Assembly: GCA_947069175.1 (NCBI GenBank)
Contig: CAMTDV010000023.1
Span: 85,384,391 to 85,448,390 of the forward strand
Direction of reading: 5' to 3'
Origin: Scalesia atractyloides
Lineage: Eukaryota > Streptophyta > Magnoliopsida > Asterales > Asteraceae
Length of the DNA: 64,000 nucleotides
Positions 12,503 to 23,385 of the stretch are shown here, piece after piece (within the stretch, counting starts at the first letter, position 1; every line of letters begins with the position of its first letter). The position numbers and the translations under genes were made by a program. The notes under the pieces were generated by a model. It was given only the letters and a program-made list of their open reading frames with translations, made no database searches and was not told where the DNA came from.

Positions 12503-13314
12503 AGTAAACCGTGGGGTGTCATGTGATTTTTTTATACAATTGACATTTATATAATAAAATACAACTTATATTAATTTAGAAAAATACATAAAATACTAAA
12601 AAATTAAAAAACCTACTTATTAAATCCTAAAAATTAAAAGAAAACCTACTTGTTAAATCCTAAATGATTAAAAAACTACTTATTAAATCCTAAAAAAATT
12701 AAAAGGTACGGTAAATATTAAAGTGTGAAACCCACTTAATATCCGAATTCTCATCGTGCCTGTACTCGATCATCGCGATCTCGACTCGATCGTGGGTCAA
12801 GTCGCCCGCAGGGACAAGGTCGAAGCCAATTTTAAACCGATCCAACTTCGGTTTGAGCTCATGACATTTGTGTTGACACGCCTTTAAGTTGTGACGTGTG
12901 TTCCCGACGTGTTGTTGGTATTGTTGAAATGTTTGTCCCCGATACGCGGTTTGACTGCGTTGTAGAGTTCGTTGTGCGTCAACGATCGATGTTACTAGTG
13001 ATATTTCCTTCTCTTCGGTCCAATGCACCGTTTTCGTTGTTTTTTTTGTGTGGGTTTGGTTGAAGATATGTAATGTGTGTTTGGTTTCGGTTGAAGAAGA
13101 ATGTGAAAAAATGTAATTTGGGTTGGGTATTTGTAGGTAAAAATGTACATTTTTTAAAAAATTTGATTCACATACCATAACCGCCACCCCCAACGGCTAC
13201 CCCATATGGCTACATCTAACCAGCCAATCCAAGCAATGCCATAACCAACGCTCGCCCGGTGTGGTCTAGCCATCAACCCCCGCCCCAACCAACGCTCCAC
13301 ACCACGCGGTCTAC
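12503..13314 (-). mobile_element. Non-autonomous PIF/Harbinger-like element upstream of VIN3-LIKE
   Basis: The ends are similar in inverted orientation: left GTAAACCGTGGGGTGT, and the complement of the right end GTAGACCGCGTGGTGT. The interior (12520-13200) is closely related to that of the better-bounded element at 35694-36602, including AT-rich CCTACTTATTAAATCCTA repeats and the same minus-strand coding remnant. By analogy with that copy, which has TTA target duplications, it belongs to PIF/Harbinger. Its own target duplication is not clear, so the ends are approximate. Confidence 0.7.
12699..13193 (-). pseudogene. Myb/SANT-like open frame inside the PIF-like element
   Basis: Open frame of 164 codons. 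Its middle reads KTVHWTEEKEISLVTSIVDA, which resembles the start of the Myb/SANT-like proteins that accompany plant PIF/Harbinger transposases. Its end (IEYRHDENSDIKWVSHFNIY) is shared with the relic at 35978-36160. The rest of the Myb-like fold is not recognisable and no DDE transposase is present. Seen: shared C-terminal block in two element copies. Inferred: derivation from a transposon Myb-like protein. It may not be expressed. Confidence 0.45.
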
Positions 13315-13513
13315 ATATAAAGTTATATAAGGTAAATCACGAAATTGCCCTTTAACCAGTCAAATTTGCTAAACCAGCCCACTGTAGCGGCCTCTCGAGC
13401 CGTTTCTTGAAAAATAATGGCCTTGAAACGGCTCTACAAAACTCTTCAAATGAACCAACAACGGTTCGTCACGTGTATTGTAAAGGCTCTAGAGAGACTT
13501 CAACATTTTCATT
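13315..13513. other. Short intergenic segment, nothing recognised
   Basis: About 200 bp between the PIF-like element and the hairpin. It holds GAAACGGCTC tracts in inverted orientation (13396-13409 and 13426-13436) that may be part of another small foldback. No gene. Confidence 0.4.
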
Positions 13514-13700
13514 TTTTATATATATTTTTCACCATGATTTTTAAACGGGTATAACTTTTTCATACGGTAGTATTTTTTAAAAAAATACACCAAATTAAAG
13601 ATCATAAAAGTATCTTTAACTTGGTGTAATTATTTTTTTAAAATATCGTCGTATGAAAAAGTTATACCCACTTGAAAATCATGATGGAAAATATATATAG
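13514..13700. repeat. 187-bp foldback hairpin
   Basis: Left arm 13514-13602 and right arm about 13612-13700 are imperfect inverted copies around the short loop CATAAAAGT. Both arms carry ATAACTTTTTCATACG and a TTTTAAAAAAATACACC-like tract. The same module occurs in the subterminal regions of the elements at 23.2-33.4 kb and 50.3-51.5 kb, so this is probably a reduced relative of that family. A further partial copy (AACGGGTATAATTTTTTTAT) follows at 13709-13735. Confidence 0.8.
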
Positions 13701-13739
13701 AAATTTTCAAACGGGTATAATTTTTTTATACGACGATAA

Positions 13740-14384
13740 TTGATTGATGGCTGCCCAAATGAAGTAATCCGATTAATATTTGTCTCTCATGATTTGATAT
13801 TGGGATATATCAACTACATATAACTCATTAACATCTAACATTACTTGTTATAATCTAAAATGATTTATTTGATCTTATAAAACGCATTAACAGATAATAA
13901 GACAGTGATTTAGCATATGTATAATCAAACATTAACCTAACTTGTTATAATTATAAACAACTTAGTTTAACCTAACTTAAAGTCTTTATTCATCACTAGA
14001 TGTCATGGTTGAAAAGTAAGGAAAAAAGAAACAAAAGGTTGCATCACGAGGGTTACCTATGATATAGGTGAAAAATTCTTTAGTTTTAATAAAATGTGAA
14101 TGTTGAGTGATCTGATTAAAGATAAAAAAAAATAAAGATAAGTGATCTAATTGAAATACTTTTAAAAGTTGGTTACTATTCTACATAACAAACATTTTTG
14201 TACATCTAAATGCCACAAAACTTTAAACTTATAAGGATTTTAACTTATATCACTTTTAAGGATGGCAAACACCACTAAGCCACTAGATCATGGGTACTAG
14301 GGGTGTCTAAAGGTAACCCTTATTTACTTCTTTACTAAACATACCCCACTATGTGAGAGAGAAATTATTTTATAATGATGGACC
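13740..14384. other. AT-rich intergenic segment, no gene
   Basis: No open frame, RNA gene or bounded element was recognised. It ends at the target duplication of the hAT-like element. Confidence 0.5.
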
Positions 14385-14908
14385 TAGGGCGACAATTCCT
14401 GACGCGAGGCATCAACCTGATCCGAACCGGCACGAAAAATACAGATTTGGTCGACTAACACTACCCGTTTAAAAAGAGTCGGGTTTGAGTTGACCCATGT
14501 TAAAAACAAGTCGGGTTCGGGTAGACCCCATATAAAAATAGGTTAACCCGTTTTACGATTTAGAAAAAAAAATCTTTTATATTTTTGTTTTTTTTTTCAT
14601 TTCTAGTTTACATGGTTAGTCACAATGTTAATTTTGACACATTATATTATTTTTTTGTCACACTCACACTCAACATTAAACATATTTTCGATAACCCGCT
14701 TAAAACCTAAAAACTTGCTTGTAAATCATCAATTTGCATGACTTATTTAAAAATACGGGTTAAACAGGTTGAGTTCGGGTTAACTCGCATTTATATGTGT
14801 GTGGTTAGTGTTAAATCTTTTACCCAAATAATAATATGAATAGAGTTCAGGTTAAACAGTTTAACCCATCAACCTGTAATCCGTAAACGCACACAATTGA
14901 GACCCCTA
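14385..14908. mobile_element. Non-autonomous hAT-like element (524 bp)
   Basis: Ends are TAGGGCGACAATT on the left and, on the complement of the right, TAGGGGTCTCAATT. The flanking 8-mers are GATGGACC (14377-14384) and GATAAACC (14909-14916), which match at 6 of 8 positions. The length of the flank repeat and the (T/C)AGGG-type terminus fit hAT. The interior holds GGGTTCGGGT and ACCCGTTT tracts in both orientations and no transposase. Confidence 0.75.
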
Positions 14909-15900
14909 GATAAACCCCTCCTTAATTGTGTAAAGAGGTTGTAGGGAGCGTTAGCACAAAAGGGCATTTAAAATCGAGGCTGAAAGTCTAAAACGAACCG
15001 CACCATCCTATGCCTTTTTAGAATTTTTCTATATAAATAATAAATTTAAAACAATAATATAACTTTTTTTATATAAAATGATAGAAGACATTGTAAACAA
15101 GTGGCCATGTGGGGCCGATCCCACCCTCAATTTTTAAAAGGTAGCTTTGCTTTTCTCTTTTCTTTTTCTTTTACAAAAAAGTTGATTAAAAAATGAATTG
15201 ACAAACTCGTTTCATTTTTTTTATTATATTTTAACTTTACTCGTTTAGGATGGTAATAATAAAATAGTTTTTGTATTAAATCTATTTTCATATACGTACG
15301 TTGACATTGTGTAATGCTTTAAAATAAAACTTCTAATTTATTACATTAATTAAAGGTTAAAGTAAAGCATAATCAACATTTTTTCAATGTAAAACTAAAA
15401 TACTTCTAAATATTTTTATACATGTGCTTTGCAGAATTTGAATTATCTATTCTCGGACGAGAAAGGATGATCTTACACTATACCATTCTATTGCGAACGA
15501 AGAAATGACATTTAAATAAGCTTTTATGGGCCTATGGTTTTATAGCCTAGTGGCATCTTAGGGTTAGGGCATGACTTTGAACTAGTAAGTCATTGGTTCG
15601 ATTTTCACAAGAGGTTTTTTCAATATTTATTGGGTTTTCTCCTAAATTGGTGCATAGACATTATACGTAATGGAGATGGATATGATCGGGTGTTCTGCTG
15701 GTGGTACAATGATACTCCTCCAATGATTCGTTTCAAATTCGCCATTCGAAAAAAAATAAAATAAAATACGCTTTTATGGAGTAACATTGTAGGTAGTTTA
15801 TAAATATGAGTCAATTGGGGAATGCCTTTGCTTCCACATTTATGAGTCCAACAAAGGATGAAAATACTAATATATCTTTGTGTTGGATTTAAAAAATTTA
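14909..15900. other. Intergenic DNA, no gene
   Basis: AT-rich. A segment near 15525-15610 (GGCCTATGG to CATTGGTTCG) resembles the tRNA-like or SINE-like fragments common in plants but is too degraded to name. No coding sequence. Confidence 0.4.
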
Positions 15901-16122
15901 CAGTGAATTTCAAAAATTGTCATTTATTTTTATACCCCTTTTTAGACGGTGTTTTTAAGTTTAAAGTTGATGAGTTTTGTACTTTATGTTTTAAAATACT
16001 GCACGTTATATTCTTTAGGCATAACCCAGTTAATTTTTTATGTTAGATCTGATCACCCAAGGATATATTAGTCTTTTTACCCATTTATATAAAAACGTTT
16101 TAAGAAATAAAACATCTAAATA

Positions 16123-16158
<36 letters not shown>

Positions 16159-17260
16159 ATCTATCTCTCTCTCTACATCTATCACTTTCTCCACCTCCAT
16201 CAACAACCGCCAGCATCAACCATCACCGCCTACCACCGCCTCACCTGCCACCATCCGACAAAACACAACAAATCAAACCATCGCCCCACTACCACCATTC
16301 AACACACGAAACCCCCTTTTCAATTTCGAACAATCCTGTCACCATCCACCACCAACAACCACCATCCCTCCTCCACCATCTTCAACCACCCACCGTCCAC
16401 CACCATTAACCATCCACCTTCACCACCTTCTTCAACCACCCAACATTACCACCACACCACCATCTTTTACACAAACCACCACCATTCAACATTGCCTCAC
16501 ATGCCACCATCAAAGTAGACGTATCGACCCCATACCCAAAAACCCTATATCACAAGTACAAAACATGAAACCCAGAAACAAAATACCAACACATGAAACC
16601 CCAATTTTGTGCGTCACCCCCCCCCCTACTAAGAAAACAACAGCAGCAGATTGTTGACACACCAACAAAATCCCCAAATTTTGTATCTTTCAAACAGATT
16701 ATCACGAATATCAGATTATCATCATCTGAATATTGAAATTAAGGTTCGATCTTCGTTCTCATCTTCAAATTTGTTTTCGTCACACACACAACAATGTGTG
16801 AGAGAGTAGAGAGAGAAACAGGGGTTGATGGACTTGCGATGGAGATGGAAAAAATCGCAGGTTGTTCGATTTTGTTTGTTGGGTGTTGGATTTGCGAACT
16901 GTTGTGGCAGTTTTTTAGAAAGTAGTGTGTTTTTTTCTTGGCAGGAATTGGTTGTGATGGTGGTGAAAAGAGGTTGTGGTGATGGTGGAAGAAGGTGGTA
17001 GAAGTAGGAATACATAGAGATAGAGTAGAGAGATAATGAGGGTTTTTTTAGAGAGAGAAAGGCATTGAGTTAATATATAAATTGGTCACTCATATGCTTT
17101 GCACATAATCTAATTTAACAAAAAAAATTAACTGGGTTAGGCTTAAAGGACATAACGTGCAGGATGTTAAAACATAAAGTACAAAACTCATCAACTTTAA
17201 ACATAAATGACACCGTCTGAAAAGGGTATAAATATAAAGAACAATTTTTAAAATTCACTC
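15901..17260. mobile_element. Mutator-like non-autonomous element with long foldback arms (1360 bp)
   Basis: The terminal arms 15901-16045 and 17108-17260 are imperfect inverted copies; both contain TCATCAACTTTAAAC or its complement, and AACCCAGTTAATTTTTT. Flanking 9-mers AAAAATTTA (15892-15900) and AAAAACTTA (17261-17269) match at 8 of 9. Long TIRs with a 9-bp duplication are the Mutator signature. The interior continues the inverted symmetry: a (TA)n and CT tract with CCACCACC-type sequence on the left (16120-16500) faces GGTGGTGATGG-type sequence and GAGAGA tracts on the right (16800-17070). No transposase. Confidence 0.8.
16123..16155. repeat. (TA)n microsatellite followed by CT tract
   Basis: Uninterrupted TA dinucleotides end at about 16155 and are followed by a short (CT)n run (16164-16174). 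The tract lies inside the Mutator-like element. Confidence 0.9.
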
Positions 17261-19650
17261 AAAAACTTATAACCCATGTTTTATTTTATATATGGTTAAC
17301 TTTTAAACATATTTCATTCTTGTATATAAAATGCAAAATATTTCATAGAACTTTCAAACATATGTTATTGTATGTAAAATGCAAAATATTTTTATAAAGA
17401 AAAGTTAAACTAAAATTCTATTTGTGACTCTTAAGAGAGGACTAGACACAGGCACACTTGTAATGTAAATCTTCTAAAATTTTGCAGTTAGAAGCATCTT
17501 GACACTGTTAGCAAACTAGTGGAAATTCCACCTCAATAGAAAAAAATGTCTGTATTATAAGATAACAAACATTTATTTACAATGGAATTATATTTACTTA
17601 TATGACATATCCAAAAAAAAATATTGAAATAGATGTTACACCGATCAAAAAGTATAAAAAATAGATATTAGTAGCGATACTGAAGTTATTCGGTCGTTGT
17701 CGGTTCTGTACAACACTTGGTATAGCTTTTTCAATAAAGGCGCAATCCGAACACTGCTGTGCCGTTACACTACCGTATGGTACCAACAGCGTAAATTATT
17801 GAAAATACTAAAACCTACTAATATGGAAACCAAAAACCGTAAAAATGAATGTCGTATTGATATCGATGTTGTTCTGTAGATATCGGTTCAGTTCGGTGTG
17901 ATAGCAGTACCTTACTCTATATATAATTTACGATACCAAAAAAAATATTTTGAATATAGTTCCGTATTCAATAAAATTTATATTAGAATGCTGACGGAAA
18001 AAATAACTTTGTATTTTTTTAAGTTAAGGAACGCAAGTTATAAATGTAAAAATTAAAACAAATGATAACGAATTACTACGGAAACCAGGTACTATGAAAA
18101 TGAATTTTGAGAACGTTACGGATGTTGTTCGGTCAGTATAGGTTTGGTTCGATTTAGTACAATACCCATACTCAGTATAGTTTACGATAAATAATTACTT
18201 TATTTTGAATACATTTTGTTTTCAATAAAAAATTATATGGTAATATTGACAAAAAATAAAATAAAACTAACTGCACAAAATAAGACTTTTCCAAGGGTTG
18301 AGAGATCAAAATACAAACAATCGTTTGCATATACATATATATATATATAAAATGAAAGAAAAATTTTGTAAGAATAAAAAAATAACTTTTAAACCAATAG
18401 AAATTCTCCACTTTACTTCATTTAATGTGTGTATTTAATATTATGAAAAAGGACATATAGGTAAATTTATAATTGTCATTAATTAGTTAATTAATTAAAC
18501 TTGTAACTCATATCTTTTCATACTCTTTCAAGATAAAATAATTTATGGTGTAGGACAATTTTTCGACATGTGTAGGATAAATTTTAGTATGCGTATGATA
18601 AATTTTAAAATGTGTAGGGTAAATTTACATGTGTATAGGGTAAATTCCGGTAAATATAAGACAAATATAAGATAAATTTTGAAGTTAAGCGGACAAATAT
18701 ACCTACAATTATTCTTGAGCCATGATTGTCTAAAAAGAAAGTTGAAAGATGCTCTTACAAATATTATCGTATGATTTTTGCAGATGGTCGAAGAAAATAA
18801 AACTCAAAAGAAATTCATGTTTTTCAAGAAAAACTATTGGCTCTCTAAATAATTCAATTTGTCGTCCAAATTTACCACGTTTTATTTTTCTAATTTAATT
18901 TTAGTTTATTTTATTGCAATTTATTCAAAAGGGGCAAGAATTTTGAGGCAGATTTGCAAAAAAGTGTAAATACGATAAGTTTTTAAATAAAGAAATCACA
19001 CTAAGAAAGCGGCGTATTTGTGAAAGAGCGTGGCATATTTAATAAATATGCCGGCTTCAAACATCACTATATATGCCTTTTTCAGATCTAACTTCTCATT
19101 TTTATCAACATCTCCAAAAACTCATACACTCACACAAGAGTTCTTCATCATTATATCGCTTTATAATATGCCTTTATTGCAAAGATTCAATCATATCAGG
19201 TTTAAATCTTGTTCAACGAGAAGTTTAATGTGATTTGCCCTTGAGTTGAACATGTTTCATCAAAGATTAGGGATTTGAATGGCCGTTAATCGACGGTTTT
19301 AGGGTTTTAGGTTCTTGAGCGACCGGCGTATTTGTCCAGTTTTGAACGAAAGTTCAAGCACCAGCATCTTTGTTAAAGACAACAAAGACGCTGGTCAGGT
19401 TAATACGCCAACCCCACATTGACCAAGGACATGAACCAAAGGATTTTAAAACGAGCGTATTTGTATTTATTAAGAAGTTGTGTGCTTAATAAGAACAAAA
19501 CAAAGTAATAATGTTTTCAAATTTCCTCTTGTTTTTCTAAAGACTTGCACATATGTTTTTTTTTTTCATTTTTTTTGTTTATCTTCGGTAAAGATTTTCT
19601 TTCTCTTTCGTTTAATTCCATCTAGATCTCGATTGGACGTCTTCTAGTGT
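17261..19650. other. Intergenic DNA with degenerate repeats, no gene
   Basis: Two related segments, about 17860-18000 and 18110-18250, share GATGTTGTTC, TTCGGT and TTTACGATA blocks followed by an AT-rich tail, so this is a degenerate duplicated repeat. A further segment (19010-19470) repeats GGCGTATTTGTG-like words at 19010, 19325 and 19455. A 67-codon frame at 19030-19233 has no recognisable domain. The segment 19000-19640 may be the leader of the gag-like relic that starts near 20309. Confidence 0.4.
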
Positions 19651-20162
19651 AAGGATGTGATTGGTATAATACTCGTACATGTACCCATACCGGTACCGAA
19701 TTTCAACAAAACTAGGTACCAAATACCTTACCGAATATATTGGTATGGTATGGGTACAAATATTGGTACGGGTATTTCGGTACGTACCAGCTTTAGTACC
19801 ACTTTGTTTTTAATTTTGTTTTTGAGCACTCGTACGAGTACTACATAGGTAAAGGCAGCATGAATACCAATATAGTGTAAGTACCAAATATGTAAAATTG
19901 GGACGAGTACCAATACGATATTTGTACCAAATAGGAAAATCAATATGATTATCATAAATACCATAATATGAAATAAAACATAATATAAAATAACTTTTAA
20001 ATTCTATATAAAATTCGGTACCAACACATTTTTTACCCCTCCTATACCGGTACCAATACCAAAATAAAAATGGGTACCAATACATGTACCGAGTACCTAA
20101 ATCGGTACAGGTTCGCATACAGATATGGGTACGGGTGTTTAGGAAAAAACGTCCATCCCTAT
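19651..20162. mobile_element. Non-autonomous hAT-like element with perfect 8-bp duplication
   Basis: Flanked by TCTAGTGT at 19643-19650 and 20163-20170. The left end reads AAGGATGTGATTGG and the complement of the right end reads ATAGGGATGGACG. The (T/C)AGGGATG terminus with an 8-bp duplication is typical of hAT. The interior is full of GGTACC-centred words (GGTACCGAA, GGGTACCAATA) in both orientations, so it can fold extensively. No transposase is encoded. Confidence 0.85.
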
Positions 20163-20308
20163 TCTAGTGTACTAGATGATGCGTGAATCAAAATGAGACA
20201 CACCAATGACACACAGCCAAGCAATTCCTCTGGTGGAAGAGCGTGGATTTGAATACGTCATGTACTAGCTTAGGAGAAGCAAGATAAGCTTTGTCGTTAA
20301 ATAATGTT

Positions 20309-20910
20309 CGCCTATCTACAACATCCATGTTGCTGAGTTGTGGAACTCAGTTACTATTTCAGAACAAAACAAAGTCAAAACTCTAACAACTACCATTCGA
20401 AACAAGCCCACAGTCATTACCGAAGAAATTGTTAGAACCATTTTGCAACTTCAAGACAATCATAATGAAATAATGAAAATGAAGAAAGACGAGATTTTAG
20501 ATGGTTTCAAGGTGATGGGCTACAATGTAGGGAGGTTATAATAGATTCAACGCTAATGTTAAAACTCTATATGCATCAGCCATTTTCAACATCTCAGGGC
20601 TGATTTTTACAAGATGGTAGATAATGCCAAGAACAAGCTGTCAAGATGGGCTATGTATCCAACATTCCTGCTATAATTATAAACTTTGAACACGAAAACT
20701 TACCTCACAACAGTGACCTTTACATATTTAATGTTTAGTCACTGGTTGTCTCTTCATAGAGTGCCAAAGAAAGCAAAAGTAAAAAAAGAAGTTGAGGCTG
20801 AAATAGCTAAACGTTTGGCTAGAGGGAAACAAAAGGCTGATGAAAGTGCTTCACAATATCTTGACGTAAACGTGAACCTAGAATGTGTTTTATCACATTT
20901 TCAAACATAA
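20309..20910 (+). pseudogene. Relic of a plant retroelement gag-like coding region
   Basis: One frame runs from about 20309 (PIYNIHVAELWNSVTISEQN) to the stop at 20539-20541 and includes KPTVITEEIVRTILQLQDN and EILDGFKVMGYNVG. A second piece near 20640-20740 reads YVSNIPAIIINFEHENL. A third (about 20762-20880) is Lys-rich (VPKKAKVKKEVEAEIAKRLA). The pieces are in different frames with stops between. The order resembles a gag-like protein often annotated in Asteraceae retroelements; I recognise it by resemblance only. There is no zinc knuckle or pol nearby. Confidence 0.6.
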
Positions 20911-21116
20911 AAATTCTTTAATTGTTGTGTATATTTTTAAGGTATTTCTTAATTAGATAAAGTGGTTATGATTACTTATTTTATAACAATTTGTTAAATT
21001 TCAGTATTATCGCTTATGAATTCATATCCGGATTGATATTGTTTAGTAGCGACTAGGGATGGAGATACTTTGTTAGGTCCTCATTAAACTCACGCTTAGT
21101 GATACAAAGGAAAATA
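20911..21116. other. Short intergenic segment, nothing recognised
   Basis: AT-rich sequence between the gag-like relic and the T/G homopolymer pair; no feature supported. Confidence 0.4.
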
Positions 21117-21124
21117 TTTTTTTT

Positions 21125-21155
<31 letters not shown>

Positions 21156-21156
21156 G
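21117..21156. repeat. T18 run abutting a G22 run
   Basis: Eighteen T (21117-21134) are followed without a break by twenty-two G (21135-21156). Long G runs are rare in plant DNA, can form quadruplexes, and are prone to slippage and base-calling error. Confidence 0.9.
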
Positions 21157-21370
21157 AAGGGTTGGTTGGGGGTCTCCCCGCTTAGTGATACAAAAGAAAT
21201 CCAATTTTTTAGGGTGAAGGGGGAGTGTTTCCATTATTAATTGACCTAATGAGACAAGCGTTTTTTTTTTTTTTTTTAACTTAGCTCAATTTAAATTTTT
21301 ATAAAACGACCGTATATAGTTTAGAGTTTAATACCTAGATAGATTTTTGCTTATTGAAAGTAATGTTTTT

Positions 21371-21630
21371 GTGTTCTAACTTTTTTTGTAATATGTTAAA
21401 GTTTTTTTACGATTTTGATTTTGTAACACATTTGAGTATTAAGGCTAAGTGCCATTAAATTTTCTGTTAAATCAATGTAAAATGAGTAAAATATCCTTTG
21501 AGTGCTAACTTTTTTTGTAATATGTTAAAGTTTTACGGTTTTGATTTTGTAACGCGTTTGAGTATTAAGACTAAGTGCCGTTAATTTTTCTGTTAAATCA
21601 ATGTAAAATGACTAAAATATCCTTATAAGT
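21371..21630. repeat. Two tandem copies of a Mutator subterminal sequence
   Basis: Two units of about 125 bp (21375-21498 and 21502-21628) both run from CTAACTTTTTTTGTAATATG through TTTGAGTATTAAG to TCAATGTAAAATGA and AAAATATCCTT. The same word order (TTGAGTA, then TGTTAA, then AAAATGCCCTTTAATAA) occurs in the arms of the adjacent Mutator-like element at 21766-22831. The array therefore looks like extra copies of an element end lying just outside the element. Confidence 0.75.
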
Positions 21631-21765
21631 TTTTGTTAGTATTTAAAGGTGTTACTTTCAATAAACTATAAGGACTATTTGTGTAATTAACTATAAAAAA
21701 AATATAAAAACTCACTGAATTTGTAAAAAAATTCTATAAAATATGCTACATATAAATATTTAATA

Positions 21766-22831
21766 GAAAAAATTACACTATTGGTCCTTATGGTTTCTAC
21801 CAAATTTCAATATCGGATACTAATAGTTTTTTGTTGTAAAATCATGTATTAACGTTCTAATTTGTCACAATGTTGAGTACTATGACCAAACCATGTTAAC
21901 TTTTTTTTGTTAAGTCTTACTAATATGACTAAAATGCCCTTTAATAACTAGATTGTCTATTTTTTAATTAATTATATTTGATTAAAATAATTTAAAGTAA
22001 TGTTTTCTGTTTTATTTATATTTTTTTATAAAATTAAATGGATTTGAAGTATAAACTTTTTAATCTAAATAATAAACCAAGTTAAGATTTATAAAAATAA
22101 CTAAAACAAATTTTGATATAGGAATATAACAGTTTTGTAAGTTGAACTAAAAATGGGACTTTTGTTCTGTATAATAAAACGAACAAATAGCATATAGTAT
22201 TTGTACCAGTTTACGATGTTATTTACAAGAATTGCATCGTCGGAGTTCTAGTATGTCGACGCAGCTCCGATCAGCTTTTGAAACAAAATTGGCTGTGAAA
22301 TGTGTGGGAATGAGGACGCATCAGGTCAAGAGGTGTATATTGATACTCGAATTGAAGATATAACGAATCAAGATGATGATAGGAATTTTGGGGTTAAACG
22401 GGTTAGCGTATAAGCATAATTTGCAGTTTATATATGACACAAACGAGTTGTTAGTTTTGATTATGATGGATATAAACAGGAAAAAAAACAAGTTAAATGG
22501 ACAATTTTTAGGGATACGATATGGCCGATGACTTTTCCGGAGAAGACCTCCTGAAAGGCGGGCTTTCTTTTTATTTGATTTAACAAATTTGGTTATTTAA
22601 CACATATAGTCCCTGTGGTTTCTAAGTTTTACAAATGACTAAAAATTTTAATTATTAAAGGGCATTTTAGTTATTTAGTAAGACTAAACAAAAAAAGCTA
22701 ACAAAGTTTGGCCTTAATACTCAAAATTGTGACAAATTAGAACGTTAACACCTGATTTGCTACAAAAAATTAGAAGTACCCGACATTGAAATTTGACAGA
22801 ATCACAAGGACCAACGATATAATTTTTTTTC
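21766..22831. mobile_element. Mutator-like element with internal unique sequence (Pack-MULE candidate, 1066 bp)
   Basis: Inverted arms 21766-21951 and 22655-22831 match over most of their length (TCAAATTTCAAT, GTTAACGTTCTAATTTGTCAC or complements). Flanking 9-mers TATTTAATA (21757-21765) and TATATAATA (22832-22840) match at 8 of 9. The interior (about 22220-22590) is less AT-rich than its surroundings and partly gene-like: a 20-codon frame at 22521-22583 starts MADDFSGEDLLKGG. This suggests captured host sequence, but its source was not recognised. No transposase. Confidence 0.75.
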
Positions 22832-22840
22832 TATATAATA

Positions 22841-23164
22841 ATTATATTTCTAACATTAATATACATACTATTATCAAATTTTATGAGATAAAACACTATA
22901 GTAGGGACAATGTTTAGTTTTTTATTTTTAATAAATTTTCTTTATATAATTAATTTACAAATAAATATAATAAGTAAAAATCATACATATTATCTCAAAT
23001 ATAATATACAAACATTTTTTATCTTTTATTTTATTTGAACCTATAAATTTTTATTACCATTCTTTGTTTAATTTAATTAATTTTTATTACTATTCCATTT
23101 TATCTTTTTTTGTAGTTGTCCAATCAGTTCTAAAAATCACTACCATATAAAAACAGACTTGCCC

Positions 23165-23170
<6 letters not shown>
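22841..23170. other. AT-rich intergenic segment, no gene
   Basis: Extremely AT-rich DNA leading into the TA microsatellite. No coding or structural feature was recognised. Confidence 0.5.

Positions 23171-23202
<32 letters not shown>
23171..23202. repeat. (TA)16 microsatellite
   Basis: Sixteen perfect TA units directly abut the left terminus of the TIR element at 23203. The right terminus at 33409 is followed by another TA-rich tract (33412-33434). The tract therefore looks like the insertion target of that element. Confidence 0.95.
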
Positions 23203-23205
<3 letters not shown>

Positions 23206-23385
23206 GTTCATGTGAGAAAATTTAAAAGTGTGAGAAGGATAAAAAAGATTATAAAGGTGACATGTGCCCCTTTTTATTTTGGTAGTTTAAGGGTATAAGT
23301 GTAATTTAACTAATAAAATCTAATTATGAAATGAATATATGCAACCGATTTTTGGCAGTTATTGTAGGGATTTTCGAAATTGAAA

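Noticed and set aside
12274..12522. 82-codon minus-strand frame just upstream of VIN3-LIKE
   Set aside because: Overlaps the likely 5' UTR and the end of the PIF-like element; no family resemblance. A regulatory upstream frame cannot be excluded but is not supported.
16722..17015. 97-codon minus-strand frame near 16.8 kb
   Set aside because: Made of CCACC/GGTGG-type low-complexity sequence inside the Mutator-like foldback.
19728..20118. Tyr/Trp-rich minus-strand frames near 19.9 kb
   Set aside because: Translation of GGTACC-type repeats within the hAT-like MITE.
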